Shown here: piece by piece, positions 23,419 through 31,481 of the stretch
Layout of the letters: every line of letters begins with the position of its first letter
How positions within the stretch are numbered: position 1 is the stretch's first letter
Source: JBPYFK01 sp051984675
Lineage (GTDB): Bacteria > Actinomycetota > Actinomycetes > Mycobacteriales > Pseudonocardiaceae
Length of the DNA: 40,395 nt
NCBI GenBank assembly: GCA_051984675.1
Contig: JBPYFK010000019.1
Span: forward strand, 1 to 40,395
Direction of reading: 5' to 3'
Notes under the pieces: generated by a model
What the model was told of the DNA's origin: nothing
Databases searched by the model: none
What the model saw: only the letters and a program-made list of their open reading frames with translations
Made by a program: the position numbers and the translations under genes

Positions 23419-24065
23419 CGTGCGATCGCCACCTTCCGTTCGAGCAGGGCGAGGAAGCCGCCGCCGGACAGGGTGATCACGAGGTAGAAGAAGACCACCC
23501 CGAGCAGGACGGGCATCGCCGCCTCACCGCGGGCGGAGGTCAGCGTGTCGCCGACCGAGAAGAGGTCGCCGCCGACGCCGAACGCACCGACGATCGCCGA
23601 GTTCTTGATCATCGCGATGACCACGCTACCCAGCGGGGGAACCACGGTGCGCAGAGCCTGCGGCAGGGTGACCAGCTTCAGCGACTGGCCGAAGGACAGG
23701 CCGATGGCGCGGGCGGCTTCCGCCTGCCCGGTCGGGACCGAGTTGATCCCGCTGCGCACCGCCTCGCACACGAACGCCGAGGTGTAGAGGATCAGGCCGC
23801 TGACGCCGAACCAGAAATAGGTACCGCTGATGCCCAGCTCGGGCAGGCCGAAGGCCATGAAGAACAGCACCACGGTCAGCGGGCAGTTCCGGAACACGTT
23901 CACCCACGACGTACCCAGCCAGCGCAGCGGCGCGATCGGCGACACCCGGCATCCGGCGATCAGCGTGCCCAGCACCAGCGAGCCGACCGCCGCGAACAGG
24001 CAGATTCGCAGGGTCGTCAGGAATCCGTTGGCGTACAGCGAGAAGTTGTTGACGACGATGTTCAC
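23415..24065 (-). CDS. gluC: Glutamate-type ABC transporter permease, GluC-like
   Basis: A 216-aa permease beginning VNIVVNNFSLYANGFLTTL and carrying the EAA loop ARAIGLSFGQSLKLVTLPQA. GTG 24065 is preceded by GGAG with six-base spacing and gives the N-terminus normal for the family. ATG 24077 would place the start on that ribosome site. A strong hairpin lies just upstream at 24081-24115, between this gene and gluB. Confidence 0.88.
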   Translation of the reverse strand: MNIVVNNFSLYANGFLTTLRICLFAAVGSLVLGTLIAGCRVSPIAPLRWLGTSWVNVFRNCPLTVVLFFMAFGLPELGISGTYFWFGVSGLILYTSAFVCEAVRSGINSVPTGQAEAARAIGLSFGQSLKLVTLPQALRTVVPPLGSVVIAMIKNSAIVGAFGVGGDLFSVGDTLTSARGEAAMPVLLGVVFFYLVITLSGGGFLALLERKVAIAR

Positions 24066-24080
24066 TGGCAACTCCATGCC

Positions 24081-24115
24081 GCTGTTCGGCGCCGGGGTGA
24101 CCGGCGCCGAACAGC
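24081..24115 (-). terminator. 15-bp perfect hairpin between gluB and gluC
   Basis: GCTGTTCGGCGCCGG (24081-24095) pairs perfectly with 24101-24115 around a 5-nt loop. It begins nine bases after the gluB stop and ends six bases before the gluC ribosome site. No U-tract follows. It is best read as an intra-operon attenuator or 3'-end stabiliser that keeps binding-protein mRNA in excess over permease mRNA. Confidence 0.75.
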
Positions 24116-24123
24116 TGATCAAC

Positions 24124-25005
24124 TCACGAGCAGGAACCGAGTTCGGGGAGCTGCGGGACGTTCTTGTCGACCTTGCCCGCGGTGGACTGCCACGCCTTCG
24201 CGTAGGAGCCGTTGGCAGCGGCTTCCTTGAGCGTGCTCTGGATGAACTCGCAGAACTGGGTGTCGCCCTTCTTGATGCCGATACCGTAGGGCTCGGCGGT
24301 GAAGGGCTTGCTGACGAGCTTGAACGCGCCACCGCTCTTCTCGGCCAAACCGAGAAGGATCACGTTGTCCGTGGTCACCGCGTCCACCTGACCGGTGCGC
24401 AGCGCGTCGCCGCACTTGGAGTAAACGTCGAACAGCGTCAGGTTCGCTGGGTCGACGTACTTCTTGATCTCCTCGGCCGGGGTCGCTCCCTGCACCGAGC
24501 AGACCTTCGCGCCCGTCGGCTTCAGCGACTCCGGGCCGGTGATCGTGTTGTTGTCGCTCTTGACCAGCAGGTCCTGGCCCGCCTGGTAATACGGCCCGGC
24601 GAAGGACACGCGCTGCTTGCGCTTGTCATTAATGGTGTAGGTCGCCGAGATCATGTCGACCTTGCCCTGTTCGATGGACTCTTCGCGGGTCTGCGACGGC
24701 GTCTCGGTCCACTGGATCCTGTCCTGCTGGATGCCCAGCTTGGCCGCGACGAGCTTGGCGACCTCGACGTCGAAGCCCTGCGGCTTGCCATCCAGGCCCT
24801 TCATCCCGAACAGCGGCTGGTCGAACTTGGTACCGATCTTGATCGTGCCGGCCTTCTGCAGCCGGTCCATTGTGGACCCCGGCGCGAACTTGGCGGTCTT
24901 GTCCACCGGCGGCTGGCCACCGCCACCGAGGTCGGTCGATCCGCCGCAGGCGGTCAGCGCAAGGCTCAGCACCGCCGTCACGGCGGCGAAAGAAAGGATT
25001 CGCAT
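24124..25005 (-). CDS. gluB: Glutamate-type substrate-binding lipoprotein, GluB-like
   Basis: A 293-aa family 3 binding protein. Start ATG 25005 follows AGAGGAA and gives a lipoprotein signal (RILSFAAVTAVLSLALTACG) with lipobox LTAC. Family 3 motifs follow: GTIKIGTKFDQPLFGMKG, GFDVEVAKLVAAKLG and MISATYTINDKRKQRVSFAG. It delivers glutamate or a related polar amino acid to GluCD. Longer upstream frames overlap gluA and are not used. Confidence 0.92.
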   Translation of the reverse strand: MRILSFAAVTAVLSLALTACGGSTDLGGGGQPPVDKTAKFAPGSTMDRLQKAGTIKIGTKFDQPLFGMKGLDGKPQGFDVEVAKLVAAKLGIQQDRIQWTETPSQTREESIEQGKVDMISATYTINDKRKQRVSFAGPYYQAGQDLLVKSDNNTITGPESLKPTGAKVCSVQGATPAEEIKKYVDPANLTLFDVYSKCGDALRTGQVDAVTTDNVILLGLAEKSGGAFKLVSKPFTAEPYGIGIKKGDTQFCEFIQSTLKEAAANGSYAKAWQSTAGKVDKNVPQLPELGSCS

Positions 25006-25033
25006 GAATATGTTCCTCTGTGCGGTGGCGAAT

Positions 25034-25792
25034 TCAGTGTGTGAGAATCTTGCCGAGAAAGTCCTTCGCCCGATCGGACTGAGGTGAATCGAAGAATTCG
25101 TCGGGCGTCCCGTCTTCAACGATTTCCCCGTCGGACATGAAAATGACGCGGTCGGCCGCGCGCCGAGCGAAACCCATTTCGTGGGTGACCACCAGCATGG
25201 TCATTCCTTCTTGGGCGAGTGTGGTCATGACGTCCAGCACCTCGTTGACCATTTCCGGGTCGAGCGCTGAGGTGGGTTCGTCGAAGAGCATCACCTTCGG
25301 CTTCATCGCCAGGGCACGGGCAATCGCGGCGCGCTGCTGCTGACCGCCGGAGAGCTGGGCGGGATACTTGCCGGCCTGGTCCCGGATGCCGACCCGTTCC
25401 AGCAGCTCACTGGCAAGCTGACGCGCCTGCTGCTTGCTCTGCCCGCGCACCTTGATCGGGCCGAGCATGACGTTCTCCTCGATCGTCTTGTGAGCGAAGA
25501 GGTTGAACTGCTGGAACACCATTCCGACATCGGCGCGCAGGCGGGCGAGTTCCCTGCCCTCGGCTGGCAGGGGTTTACCGTCCACTCGGATCTGGCCGCT
25601 GTTGATCGGTTCCAGCCGGTTGATGGCCCGGCAGAGAGTCGACTTGCCCGAACCGGACGGGCCGAGCACCACCACGACCTGACCGGCCGGTACCTCGAGA
25701 TCGATGGACTTGAGCACGTGCAACGACCCGAAGAATTTGTCCGCGCCAGCCATTTCGATCATGGGAACACGGGTGTCGGTGGCCGTGGCCAT
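25034..25792 (-). CDS. gluA: Glutamate-type ABC transporter ATPase, GluA-like
   Basis: A 252-aa ATPase with Walker A GPSGSGKSTLC, Q loop VFQQFNLF, signature LSGGQQQR, Walker B VMLFDEPTSALDPE and the switch histidine in VTHEMGFA. These match the polar amino-acid subfamily (GlnQ/GluA). It is first in the operon, with a GAGG site before ATG 25792, and divergent from the response-regulator gene. The 193-bp divergent region holds a tandem repeat. Confidence 0.93.
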   Translation of the reverse strand: MATATDTRVPMIEMAGADKFFGSLHVLKSIDLEVPAGQVVVVLGPSGSGKSTLCRAINRLEPINSGQIRVDGKPLPAEGRELARLRADVGMVFQQFNLFAHKTIEENVMLGPIKVRGQSKQQARQLASELLERVGIRDQAGKYPAQLSGGQQQRAAIARALAMKPKVMLFDEPTSALDPEMVNEVLDVMTTLAQEGMTMLVVTHEMGFARRAADRVIFMSDGEIVEDGTPDEFFDSPQSDRAKDFLGKILTH

Positions 25793-25844
25793 ATTTCCTC
25801 CCAGCCGCTCACCGTAGGATGTTGCAAGGGAACCTAAGCGCGGC

Positions 25845-25882
25845 CTGGACGGACAGTCCAGAAGGCTTGAGGAAGGCTTGAG
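25845..25882. promoter_or_regulatory. Tandem 11-bp repeat and small palindrome in glu/RR divergent region
   Basis: GAAGGCTTGAG occurs twice head to tail at 25861-25871 and 25872-25882. OmpR-family regulators commonly bind direct repeats with 10-11 bp spacing, so this is a candidate site for the adjacent regulator. CTGGAC-GGACA-GTCCAG (25845-25861) is an overlapping inverted repeat. Confidence 0.5.
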
Positions 25883-25985
25883 GTAGAGAATTCAATCGCG
25901 GCTGCCGGGAGTGTTGATTTCTTCCTCGGCCCGGCTGAATATGGGTGAAAGATAACCTGTCGCGGGAAATGGTCGGAGGTCGCAG

Positions 25986-26648
25986 GTGCGCGTGCTGCTG
26001 GTGGAGGACGACGACCGCGTCGCGGCGGCTCTGGAGCCCGCCCTGGGCAGGCACGGGATGAGCGTCAGCCGGGTGGCCACCGGCCGGCAAGCGCTGGCGA
26101 GGCTCGCCGGCGCCGAAGTCGTTCTGCTCGACCTGGGACTGCCCGACGTGGACGGTTTCGACCTGTGCCGGACCATCCGGCAGCACAGCAACGCTGTGAT
26201 CATCGTGGTGTCCGCTCGGGGCATGGTCGACGATCGCATCCTGGGGCTGCGCACGGGCGCGGACGACTACCTGGTCAAACCGTACGACGTGGGTGAACTC
26301 GTGGCCCGGATTCATGCTGTCCTGCGGCGGCGGGCGGAGTCACCGGCTCGACGCGAGGTGATCCGGGTAGGCGATGTCGAGATCAACACGGGCCGGTTCG
26401 AGGTGTCCGTGTGTGGGCGGTCGATTTCATTGTCCCGCAAGGAGTTCCAGTTGCTGTCGGCGATCGCGGCGGCTGGCGGCGACGTGTGTACGCGGGAACT
26501 GCTGATCGCCGAGGTCTGGGGCGAGACCTGGCCCGGCGCCAACCGGACCCTGGACGTCCACGTCGGCACCCTGCGCACCAAGATCGACCGTCCGGGCCTG
26601 ATCGAGACCGTCCGCGGCGTGGGCTACCGCCTGGCCACCGATTCCTGA
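25986..26648 (+). CDS. OmpR-family response regulator
   Basis: A 220-aa two-component regulator. The receiver domain has the acidic pair in LLVEDDDR, phospho-acceptor D49 in VVLLDLGLPDVDG and lysine in DDYLVKPYD. The C-terminal winged helix (about 125-220) has SLSRKEFQLLSAIAAAGGDV and RTLDVHVGTLRTKI, ending VRGVGYRLATDS. GTG 25986 follows GGAGG. It is 15 bases before the kinase gene and divergent from gluA, which is a likely target. Confidence 0.93.
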   Translation: MRVLLVEDDDRVAAALEPALGRHGMSVSRVATGRQALARLAGAEVVLLDLGLPDVDGFDLCRTIRQHSNAVIIVVSARGMVDDRILGLRTGADDYLVKPYDVGELVARIHAVLRRRAESPARREVIRVGDVEINTGRFEVSVCGRSISLSRKEFQLLSAIAAAGGDVCTRELLIAEVWGETWPGANRTLDVHVGTLRTKIDRPGLIETVRGVGYRLATDS

Positions 26649-26663
26649 CGGAGGGCTGACGCG

Positions 26664-28052
26664 GTGCGCTCCCGGTTGCTGGTCATCGTGCTGTTCCTGG
26701 TCGTGCTCGTGGTGCTCGGCCTGGGCATCCCGCTGACGTTCAGCGTGGCCAGCAGCGAGCAGCAGCGCCTGTTCCTGGACCGGCTCACCGTGACCGAGCG
26801 GCTCGCCTCGCTGGCGCAGCGTCCGCTGCTGGACGGCCAGCCGGGCGCGCTGAACCAGGTGTTGACGCGCTACCGCGAGGTGTACGGCATTAGCGCGGCG
26901 GTGGTGGACCCCGACGGCAGGATCGGAGCCGGGACCGCGACAGAGTCGCAGCTCGGCGACCCGGGCGTGGAGGCGGGGATCAACGCCGCGCTGGCCGGTC
27001 GGCGGCCCGAGCCGGTCGGCTGGCTTCCGCCCTGGGAAGGCAGACCTCTGGTGCTGTCCGTGCCGGTGCTGGCCGATGGTGAGGTACGGGGCGCGGTGGT
27101 GACGGTCTCGCCGACGATCAAGTTCCGGCAGCGAGTGCTGGTCTGGTGGTCGGTGATTCTGGCCGGGGCCGCTGTCGCGCTGGGGCTGGCGATTCTGCTG
27201 GCACTGCCGGTGTCGCGGTGGATTCTGCGTCCGGTCCGCCGGCTGGACGAAGCGACTGGCCGGGTGGCGGCGGCTGTGGCCGGCGGAGCACCGTTCACTC
27301 CGGTCGCCGCCGACACCGGGCCGTCCGAGTTGCGCAAGCTGGTGCGGTCCTTCGACTACATGGCTGCCAGTGTCGTCGATGTCCTTGCCGCGCAACGCTC
27401 CTTCCTCGCCGACGCCTCCCACCAGTTGCGCAACCCGCTTACCGCGCTCCAGATTCGCCTGTCCAATTTGGAGGAGGGGGTCTCCGGCGCCTCGGCGGAC
27501 GACTACGAGGCCGCGGTCGCGGAAACCCAGCGCCTGAACCAGGTTCTGGAGGAGTTGCTGGCAATCGCCCGTGCCGAGTCCGCGTCCTCCGAGCCCGTGG
27601 TGACCGATGCCGGGGCGATTCTGCGAGAACGAGTGGACGCTTGGCGGGCGGTGGCCGGTGCACGCGATGCCGAGTTGCGTTTGGACGCGCCGGAGGAGCT
27701 GTTCGTCTCCGCCGTCCCACGCGCCGTGGACGGGGTGCTCGACGCGCTAATCGACAATGCGCTGAAGTTCGGGGCCGACTCCCCCGGCCCGAACGTAGTG
27801 GAGGTGACCGCCCGCCGCGAGGCGGACACCGTGGTCATCGCGGTTCGCGACCACGGTCCGGGCCTGGATCGCGCCGAGTTGACCAGGGCCACCGACCGGT
27901 TCTGGCGCAGCGCCAGCCACCAGAACGTGTCAGGCTCCGGTCTCGGACTGGCGATCGTCCAGCGCATCGTCGAGCGCTCCGGCGGGACACTGCACATGGA
28001 ACTTCCCGACGACGGCGGACTGCGCGTCCTGATCGAACTCCCCACCGGCTAG
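26664..28052 (+). CDS. Sensor histidine kinase
   Basis: A 462-aa membrane kinase started by GTG 26664. A transmembrane helix at 4-30 and another near 158-183 flank an extracytoplasmic sensor of about 125 residues. A HAMP-like segment follows, then the HisKA H box with H253 (FLADASHQLRNPLTAL), N box IDNALKFG, and G boxes DHGPGLD and GSGLGLAIVQR. Partner of the adjacent response regulator. The sensor domain shows no family I recognise. Glutamate-related ligands or the nearby TAXI protein are possible inputs, by context only. Confidence 0.93.
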   Translation: MRSRLLVIVLFLVVLVVLGLGIPLTFSVASSEQQRLFLDRLTVTERLASLAQRPLLDGQPGALNQVLTRYREVYGISAAVVDPDGRIGAGTATESQLGDPGVEAGINAALAGRRPEPVGWLPPWEGRPLVLSVPVLADGEVRGAVVTVSPTIKFRQRVLVWWSVILAGAAVALGLAILLALPVSRWILRPVRRLDEATGRVAAAVAGGAPFTPVAADTGPSELRKLVRSFDYMAASVVDVLAAQRSFLADASHQLRNPLTALQIRLSNLEEGVSGASADDYEAAVAETQRLNQVLEELLAIARAESASSEPVVTDAGAILRERVDAWRAVAGARDAELRLDAPEELFVSAVPRAVDGVLDALIDNALKFGADSPGPNVVEVTARREADTVVIAVRDHGPGLDRAELTRATDRFWRSASHQNVSGSGLGLAIVQRIVERSGGTLHMELPDDGGLRVLIELPTG

Positions 28053-28066
28053 GGGCGATTCCTGAG

Positions 28067-29023
28067 CTAGGGCGACACCGAGCGGTAGAAGTCCAGTGCG
28101 CCGGGGTGCAGGGGGATCGGCATCGTTTCGATGCCCGAGCGCACATCGATCGATCGGGCCGCGCTGTTCGCGGCGGCCAGCGCAGGGCGTGCGTCGAAGA
28201 CGCCGCGAGTGAGCGCTTCCGCTACCTCGCGGGACATCCGGTCCGTGACCAGCAGGAAGTTCGGCACCAAGAGTGTCGTGACAGGTCCGGGCAAGCCGTA
28301 CGCGGACGCGGGGATGGTCGCCGTGCCGTACTCCTGGTACTCGGCGTGGACCGCGGGAAGCACGTCCGAGAGGTCGACCAGCCGAATCGGCATCCGGTCG
28401 GCGAGCTTGGTGATGTCCTCGGTCCGGACGCCGCCGGACCAGAAGAACGCGTCGATGCTTCCGTTCGCCAGCGCCTCGGCGGACCTGTCCACCGGGAGTT
28501 CGGCACCCCGGAGGTCGGAAGCGGACAGTCCGGCTTTCCCGAGTACCCGGTCGGCGATGAGCCGCACCCCCGAGTCCCTCGGCCCGACCGACACCCGAAG
28601 TCCGCGCAGGTCGGCAAGACGGTGCACCGGTGTGTCCCTAGGCACCACGACCTGCAGATAGTCATCGTGCATCCGGGCGAGCGCCCGCAGGTGTTCACCG
28701 CCGGGGCCGATCATCCGGCTCGCTGCCACATCGGCAGCGGAAAACCCGATATCGGCTTGGCCGGTGATCAGACGGTCCACGTTCTGGCCCGATCCCGCGC
28801 TGGTCATGACCACGGGGGGCGCGATGCCGAGCCCAGACGCCCAAGCCGGGGAGAGAGCAGCGCCGAGCTGGTGGTAGACAGCCGTCGAACTTCCCGTCGT
28901 CAGGCTGAGTCTCAGATCGCCGAACCGCTGCTGGCAGCCCCCGAGCAGGAGGCCCAGCAACGAGACGACAACCACCACGCACGGCACTGCGGTTGGCCTC
29001 CGTCGCACCGATCCATGATGCAT
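28067..29023 (-). CDS. TAXI-family solute-binding lipoprotein
   Basis: A 318-aa protein with signal and lipobox LLGGC after RRRPTAVPCVVVVVSLLGLL. TAXI-type motifs are visible: LTTGSSTAVYHQLGAAL, SAGSGQNVDRLITGQADIGF and GLRVSVGPRDSGVRLIAD. TAXI proteins bind glutamate-like or other carboxylates for TRAP transporters, but no TRAP membrane subunit is encoded nearby. Orphan TAXI proteins can act as sensor partners of kinases. It is convergent with the histidine kinase, 14 bases apart. The start is probably ATG 29023; a start at 29074 would add a Pro/Gly-rich extension. Confidence 0.85.
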   Translation of the reverse strand: MHHGSVRRRPTAVPCVVVVVSLLGLLLGGCQQRFGDLRLSLTTGSSTAVYHQLGAALSPAWASGLGIAPPVVMTSAGSGQNVDRLITGQADIGFSAADVAASRMIGPGGEHLRALARMHDDYLQVVVPRDTPVHRLADLRGLRVSVGPRDSGVRLIADRVLGKAGLSASDLRGAELPVDRSAEALANGSIDAFFWSGGVRTEDITKLADRMPIRLVDLSDVLPAVHAEYQEYGTATIPASAYGLPGPVTTLLVPNFLLVTDRMSREVAEALTRGVFDARPALAAANSAARSIDVRSGIETMPIPLHPGALDFYRSVSP

Positions 29024-29188
29024 CCGGCCGCCAGCCCCAGGACCTCTAGTGGGAGCGGCGGGACTCCCACTCACCTCTCACACCACCCGGGCCCACGTTA
29101 GGGGGCAAGATTCGCCTGCCGCGTGGCAGCACTCCGATCACGACGAGTCTCTTTGTGCCTGCGCCAGATGCTGGCACATTGTGACTGC

Positions 29189-29194
29189 TATAGT
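29189..29194 (+). promoter_or_regulatory. Candidate -10 box of the toxin-antitoxin operon
   Basis: TATAGT lies seven bases before the GTG start of the antitoxin, so the transcript could be leaderless or nearly so, which is common in actinobacteria. No clear -35 is seen. Confidence 0.35.
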
Positions 29195-29201
29195 TGACGG
29201 C

Positions 29202-29471
29202 GTGGCGGACAAGTTGACCATTCGGGATGTCGACGAGAAGGACCTCGACACCCTCAAGGCAGCCGCCGCTGAGCAGGGCACTTCGCTGAACCGGTACGTG
29301 GCGCGCCTCCTGCACGAACAAGCCGCACGCGAACGGCACCGGAAGCTGTTCGCCGCCATCGAGGCCCAGGAGGGCGAATTCGCCCCCTTCGACGCCGTCG
29401 CGGAGGTCCGCGCCATGCGCGACGAGAAGGACGCGCAGGACAGGCACACCGCCGGCGGGGAGCAGGCATGA
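29202..29471 (+). CDS. vapB: VapB/FitA-type antitoxin
   Basis: An 89-aa protein with a ribbon-helix-helix N-terminus (KLTIRDVDEKDLDTLKAAAA, then GTSLNRYVARLL), the FitA/VapB operator-binding fold, and an acidic C-terminal tail that would wrap the toxin. GTG 29202 is chosen because the frame upstream has no family resemblance and a TATAGT box lies just before it. The stop overlaps the toxin start by four bases. Confidence 0.85.
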   Translation: MADKLTIRDVDEKDLDTLKAAAAEQGTSLNRYVARLLHEQAARERHRKLFAAIEAQEGEFAPFDAVAEVRAMRDEKDAQDRHTAGGEQA

Positions 29472-29872
29472 GCACTGCGGTTCTGGACGCATCCACCCTG
29501 GTCGACGCACTGCTACCAGGGCCGCGAAACGATCCCGTGCGGGCCGCCCTCGATGGCCTCGCCGAGTTCGCCGGCCCCGAGCACCTGCGTATCGAGGTGT
29601 TCAACGTGCTCCGCCGCAAAGCCCCCCACGGCGACCCCATCTCGCCCGTGCTGACCACCGCGCGGCAAACCCTGGCAGAGCTGAACATCACCCTCGTGCC
29701 GCTGCCCGCGATCCAGGAACGGATCTGGGACCTGCGACACACCCTCACCACTTACGACGCCGCCTACATCGCCGCAGCCGAACATCTCCAGGTCCCGTTG
29801 CTGACCAGCGATCAGGCCCTGATCAAGCACCCAGACACTCGCTGCCTCATCACCGACCCCCGCCACCCCTGA
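29468..29872 (+). CDS. vapC: VapC-type PIN-domain toxin
   Basis: A 134-aa PIN nuclease. Acidic metal ligands are visible: D7 in AVLDASTLVDALL, a glutamate in HLRIEVFNVLRR, an aspartate in TTYDAAYIAAAEH and D in PLLTSDQALIK. Such toxins cleave tRNA or rRNA when released from the antitoxin. It is coupled to vapB through an ATGA overlap. Confidence 0.9.
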   Translation: MSTAVLDASTLVDALLPGPRNDPVRAALDGLAEFAGPEHLRIEVFNVLRRKAPHGDPISPVLTTARQTLAELNITLVPLPAIQERIWDLRHTLTTYDAAYIAAAEHLQVPLLTSDQALIKHPDTRCLITDPRHP

Positions 29873-30335
29873 GACACCCAGAGGCGCAACATGCGTGCGT
29901 AGCCCTGGCTGGGTACTGGATCGGACGTTCGCGGGTTACCAGCGTCACAGTCGCCGGCGGAACATCCTCGGGCCCCGTCGGTGTTGGCAGGTGTGCGGTC
30001 GATACGCCACGTGTCCCCCGGGCCGCACCTATTGCCTTCGCGGAATACCGTTCGGCTGGAGCCGCGTTGCGCCTTTCGCCGAGAGGCGACCGGGCGTATC
30101 GACCGCCACGCTTACTCTGCCGGCACCACGGTCTGGTGTAGGGCGGAAGATGCATCACGATCTGCCGCAACCCGCTCTCAGGATTGCTGCTTCTGAACGG
30201 CTCAGCAGTCGAGTCAAGAACTGCGTCCCCGATGCCCTGCATCAAGTGTCAAGACGTGTGAACGCGACAGGGGACGGGTATTGCTAGGAAAAGCAGCGAA
30301 AGCTTGAAGAATGCGCTTAGTGGAAGGCAGACGAC
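29873..30335. other. Intergenic region with long-range inverted repeat
   Basis: No gene is supported in 463 bases between vapC and the transaldolase. It contains the perfect 14-bp inverted repeat at 29995-30106 and a nested GCCT/AGGC hairpin. Confidence 0.5.
29995..30106. repeat. 14-bp perfect inverted repeat spaced by 84 bp
   Basis: GCGGTCGATACGCC (29995-30008) is the exact inverse of 30093-30106. The enclosed 84 bases contain smaller hairpins, for example around 30072-30087. Possible origins are a tiny insertion relic, a structured RNA or a dual operator. Confidence 0.6.
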
Positions 30336-31442
30336 GTGATCGCGAACAGCAACTTGAGGGCCCTTGCCCAGGCCGGCGTGTCAGTCTGGCTGGATGATCT
30401 GTCGCGGCAGCGGATTGTCTCGGGCAACCTGACGGAGTGGATCCGGGACTACGGTCTGGCTGGTGTCACCAGCAACCCCACGATTTTCGCCAAGGCGATG
30501 TCGAACGGGAAGGACTACAGCCAGCAGCTCGACGATCTCGCCAACCGAGGTGTGAGTGCGGACGAGGCCGCTTTCGAGATCACGACAACGGATGTGCGCG
30601 ACGCTTGCGATCTCTTCCGCCCCGTGTACGACAGCACCGGTGGGTTGGATGGCCGCGTCTCGCTGGAAGTGGATCCACGCCTGGCGTACGACACCGACCG
30701 CACGGTCACCAACGCCCTGGAACTGTGGAAGGCCGTGGACCGGCCCAATGTGATGATCAAGATTCCGGCCACTGTCGAAGGGTTGCCGGCCATCACGCGC
30801 ACTCTCGCTGAGGGAGTCAGCGTCAACGTCACGCTCGTGTTCTCCCTTGACCGCTACCAGGCGGTGATGGACGCCTACATGGCCGGTTTGGAGCAGGCGA
30901 GGGCCCAAGGGCACGATCTCGGCTCGATCGCCTCGGTGGCATCGTTCTTCGTGTCGCGGGTGGACACTGAAGTGGACCAACGTCTCGACAACCTCTCACG
31001 CGGGCAGCGCTTGCGCGGCCAGGCCGCGATCGCGAACGCCAGGCTCGCCTACGCCGCCTACCAGGACACCTTCGCCAGCCAGCGTTGGAGGGAACTCGAG
31101 CAGTCCGGTGCCAGGCGGCAACGTCCACTGTGGGCCTCCACCGGCGTGAAGGATCCAAGCTATTCCGATACCAGCTACGTGGAAGAGCTTGTCGCGCCCA
31201 ACACGGTCAACACGATGCCCGAAGCGACGCTGCGGGCCGTCGCCGATCACGCCACCATCCGTGGCGATCGGGTGATCGGCACGGTGGACAGCTCTCAGCG
31301 GGTTTTCGATGAACTCACCACGGCCGGCATCGATCTCGACGACGTCTTCGCGGTGCTGGAGTCGCAAGGCGTCGACCGGTTCGCGAAAAGCTGGGCGGAA
31401 CTGCTCCATACCGTCGAGGACCAACTCAGCCAGCGGCGGTGA
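30336..31442 (+). CDS. tal: Transaldolase
   Basis: A 368-aa enzyme of the actinobacterial Tal type. It transfers a dihydroxyacetone unit between sugar phosphates in the pentose phosphate pathway. Visible motifs are GVTSNPTIFAKAM, the Schiff-base lysine K142 in VMIKIPAT, and SVNVTLVFSLDRY. SFFVSRVDTEVD and RPLWASTGVKDP are further family blocks. GTG 30336 lies behind GGAAGG. Normally it neighbours tkt, zwf and opcA; here it stands alone, so it may be a second, accessory copy. Confidence 0.95.
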   Translation: MIANSNLRALAQAGVSVWLDDLSRQRIVSGNLTEWIRDYGLAGVTSNPTIFAKAMSNGKDYSQQLDDLANRGVSADEAAFEITTTDVRDACDLFRPVYDSTGGLDGRVSLEVDPRLAYDTDRTVTNALELWKAVDRPNVMIKIPATVEGLPAITRTLAEGVSVNVTLVFSLDRYQAVMDAYMAGLEQARAQGHDLGSIASVASFFVSRVDTEVDQRLDNLSRGQRLRGQAAIANARLAYAAYQDTFASQRWRELEQSGARRQRPLWASTGVKDPSYSDTSYVEELVAPNTVNTMPEATLRAVADHATIRGDRVIGTVDSSQRVFDELTTAGIDLDDVFAVLESQGVDRFAKSWAELLHTVEDQLSQRR

Positions 31443-31481
31443 CGCGTGCGGGGTGGCGAGCCGCGCGCCGGCCTTGACCAG

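Noticed and set aside
23830..25044. Rightward open frame of 404 codons opposite gluB and gluC
   Set aside because: Shadow of the binding protein and permease genes; no independent motif or ribosome site.
27146..29101. Rightward open frame of 651 codons across kinase and TAXI genes
   Set aside because: It overlaps two well-supported genes in other frames; its composition is Arg/Gly/Pro-rich shadow sequence.
29995..30106. Small insertion sequence defined by the 14-bp inverted repeat
   Set aside because: No transposase inside and no direct duplication flanking the arms, so it is kept only as an unexplained repeat.
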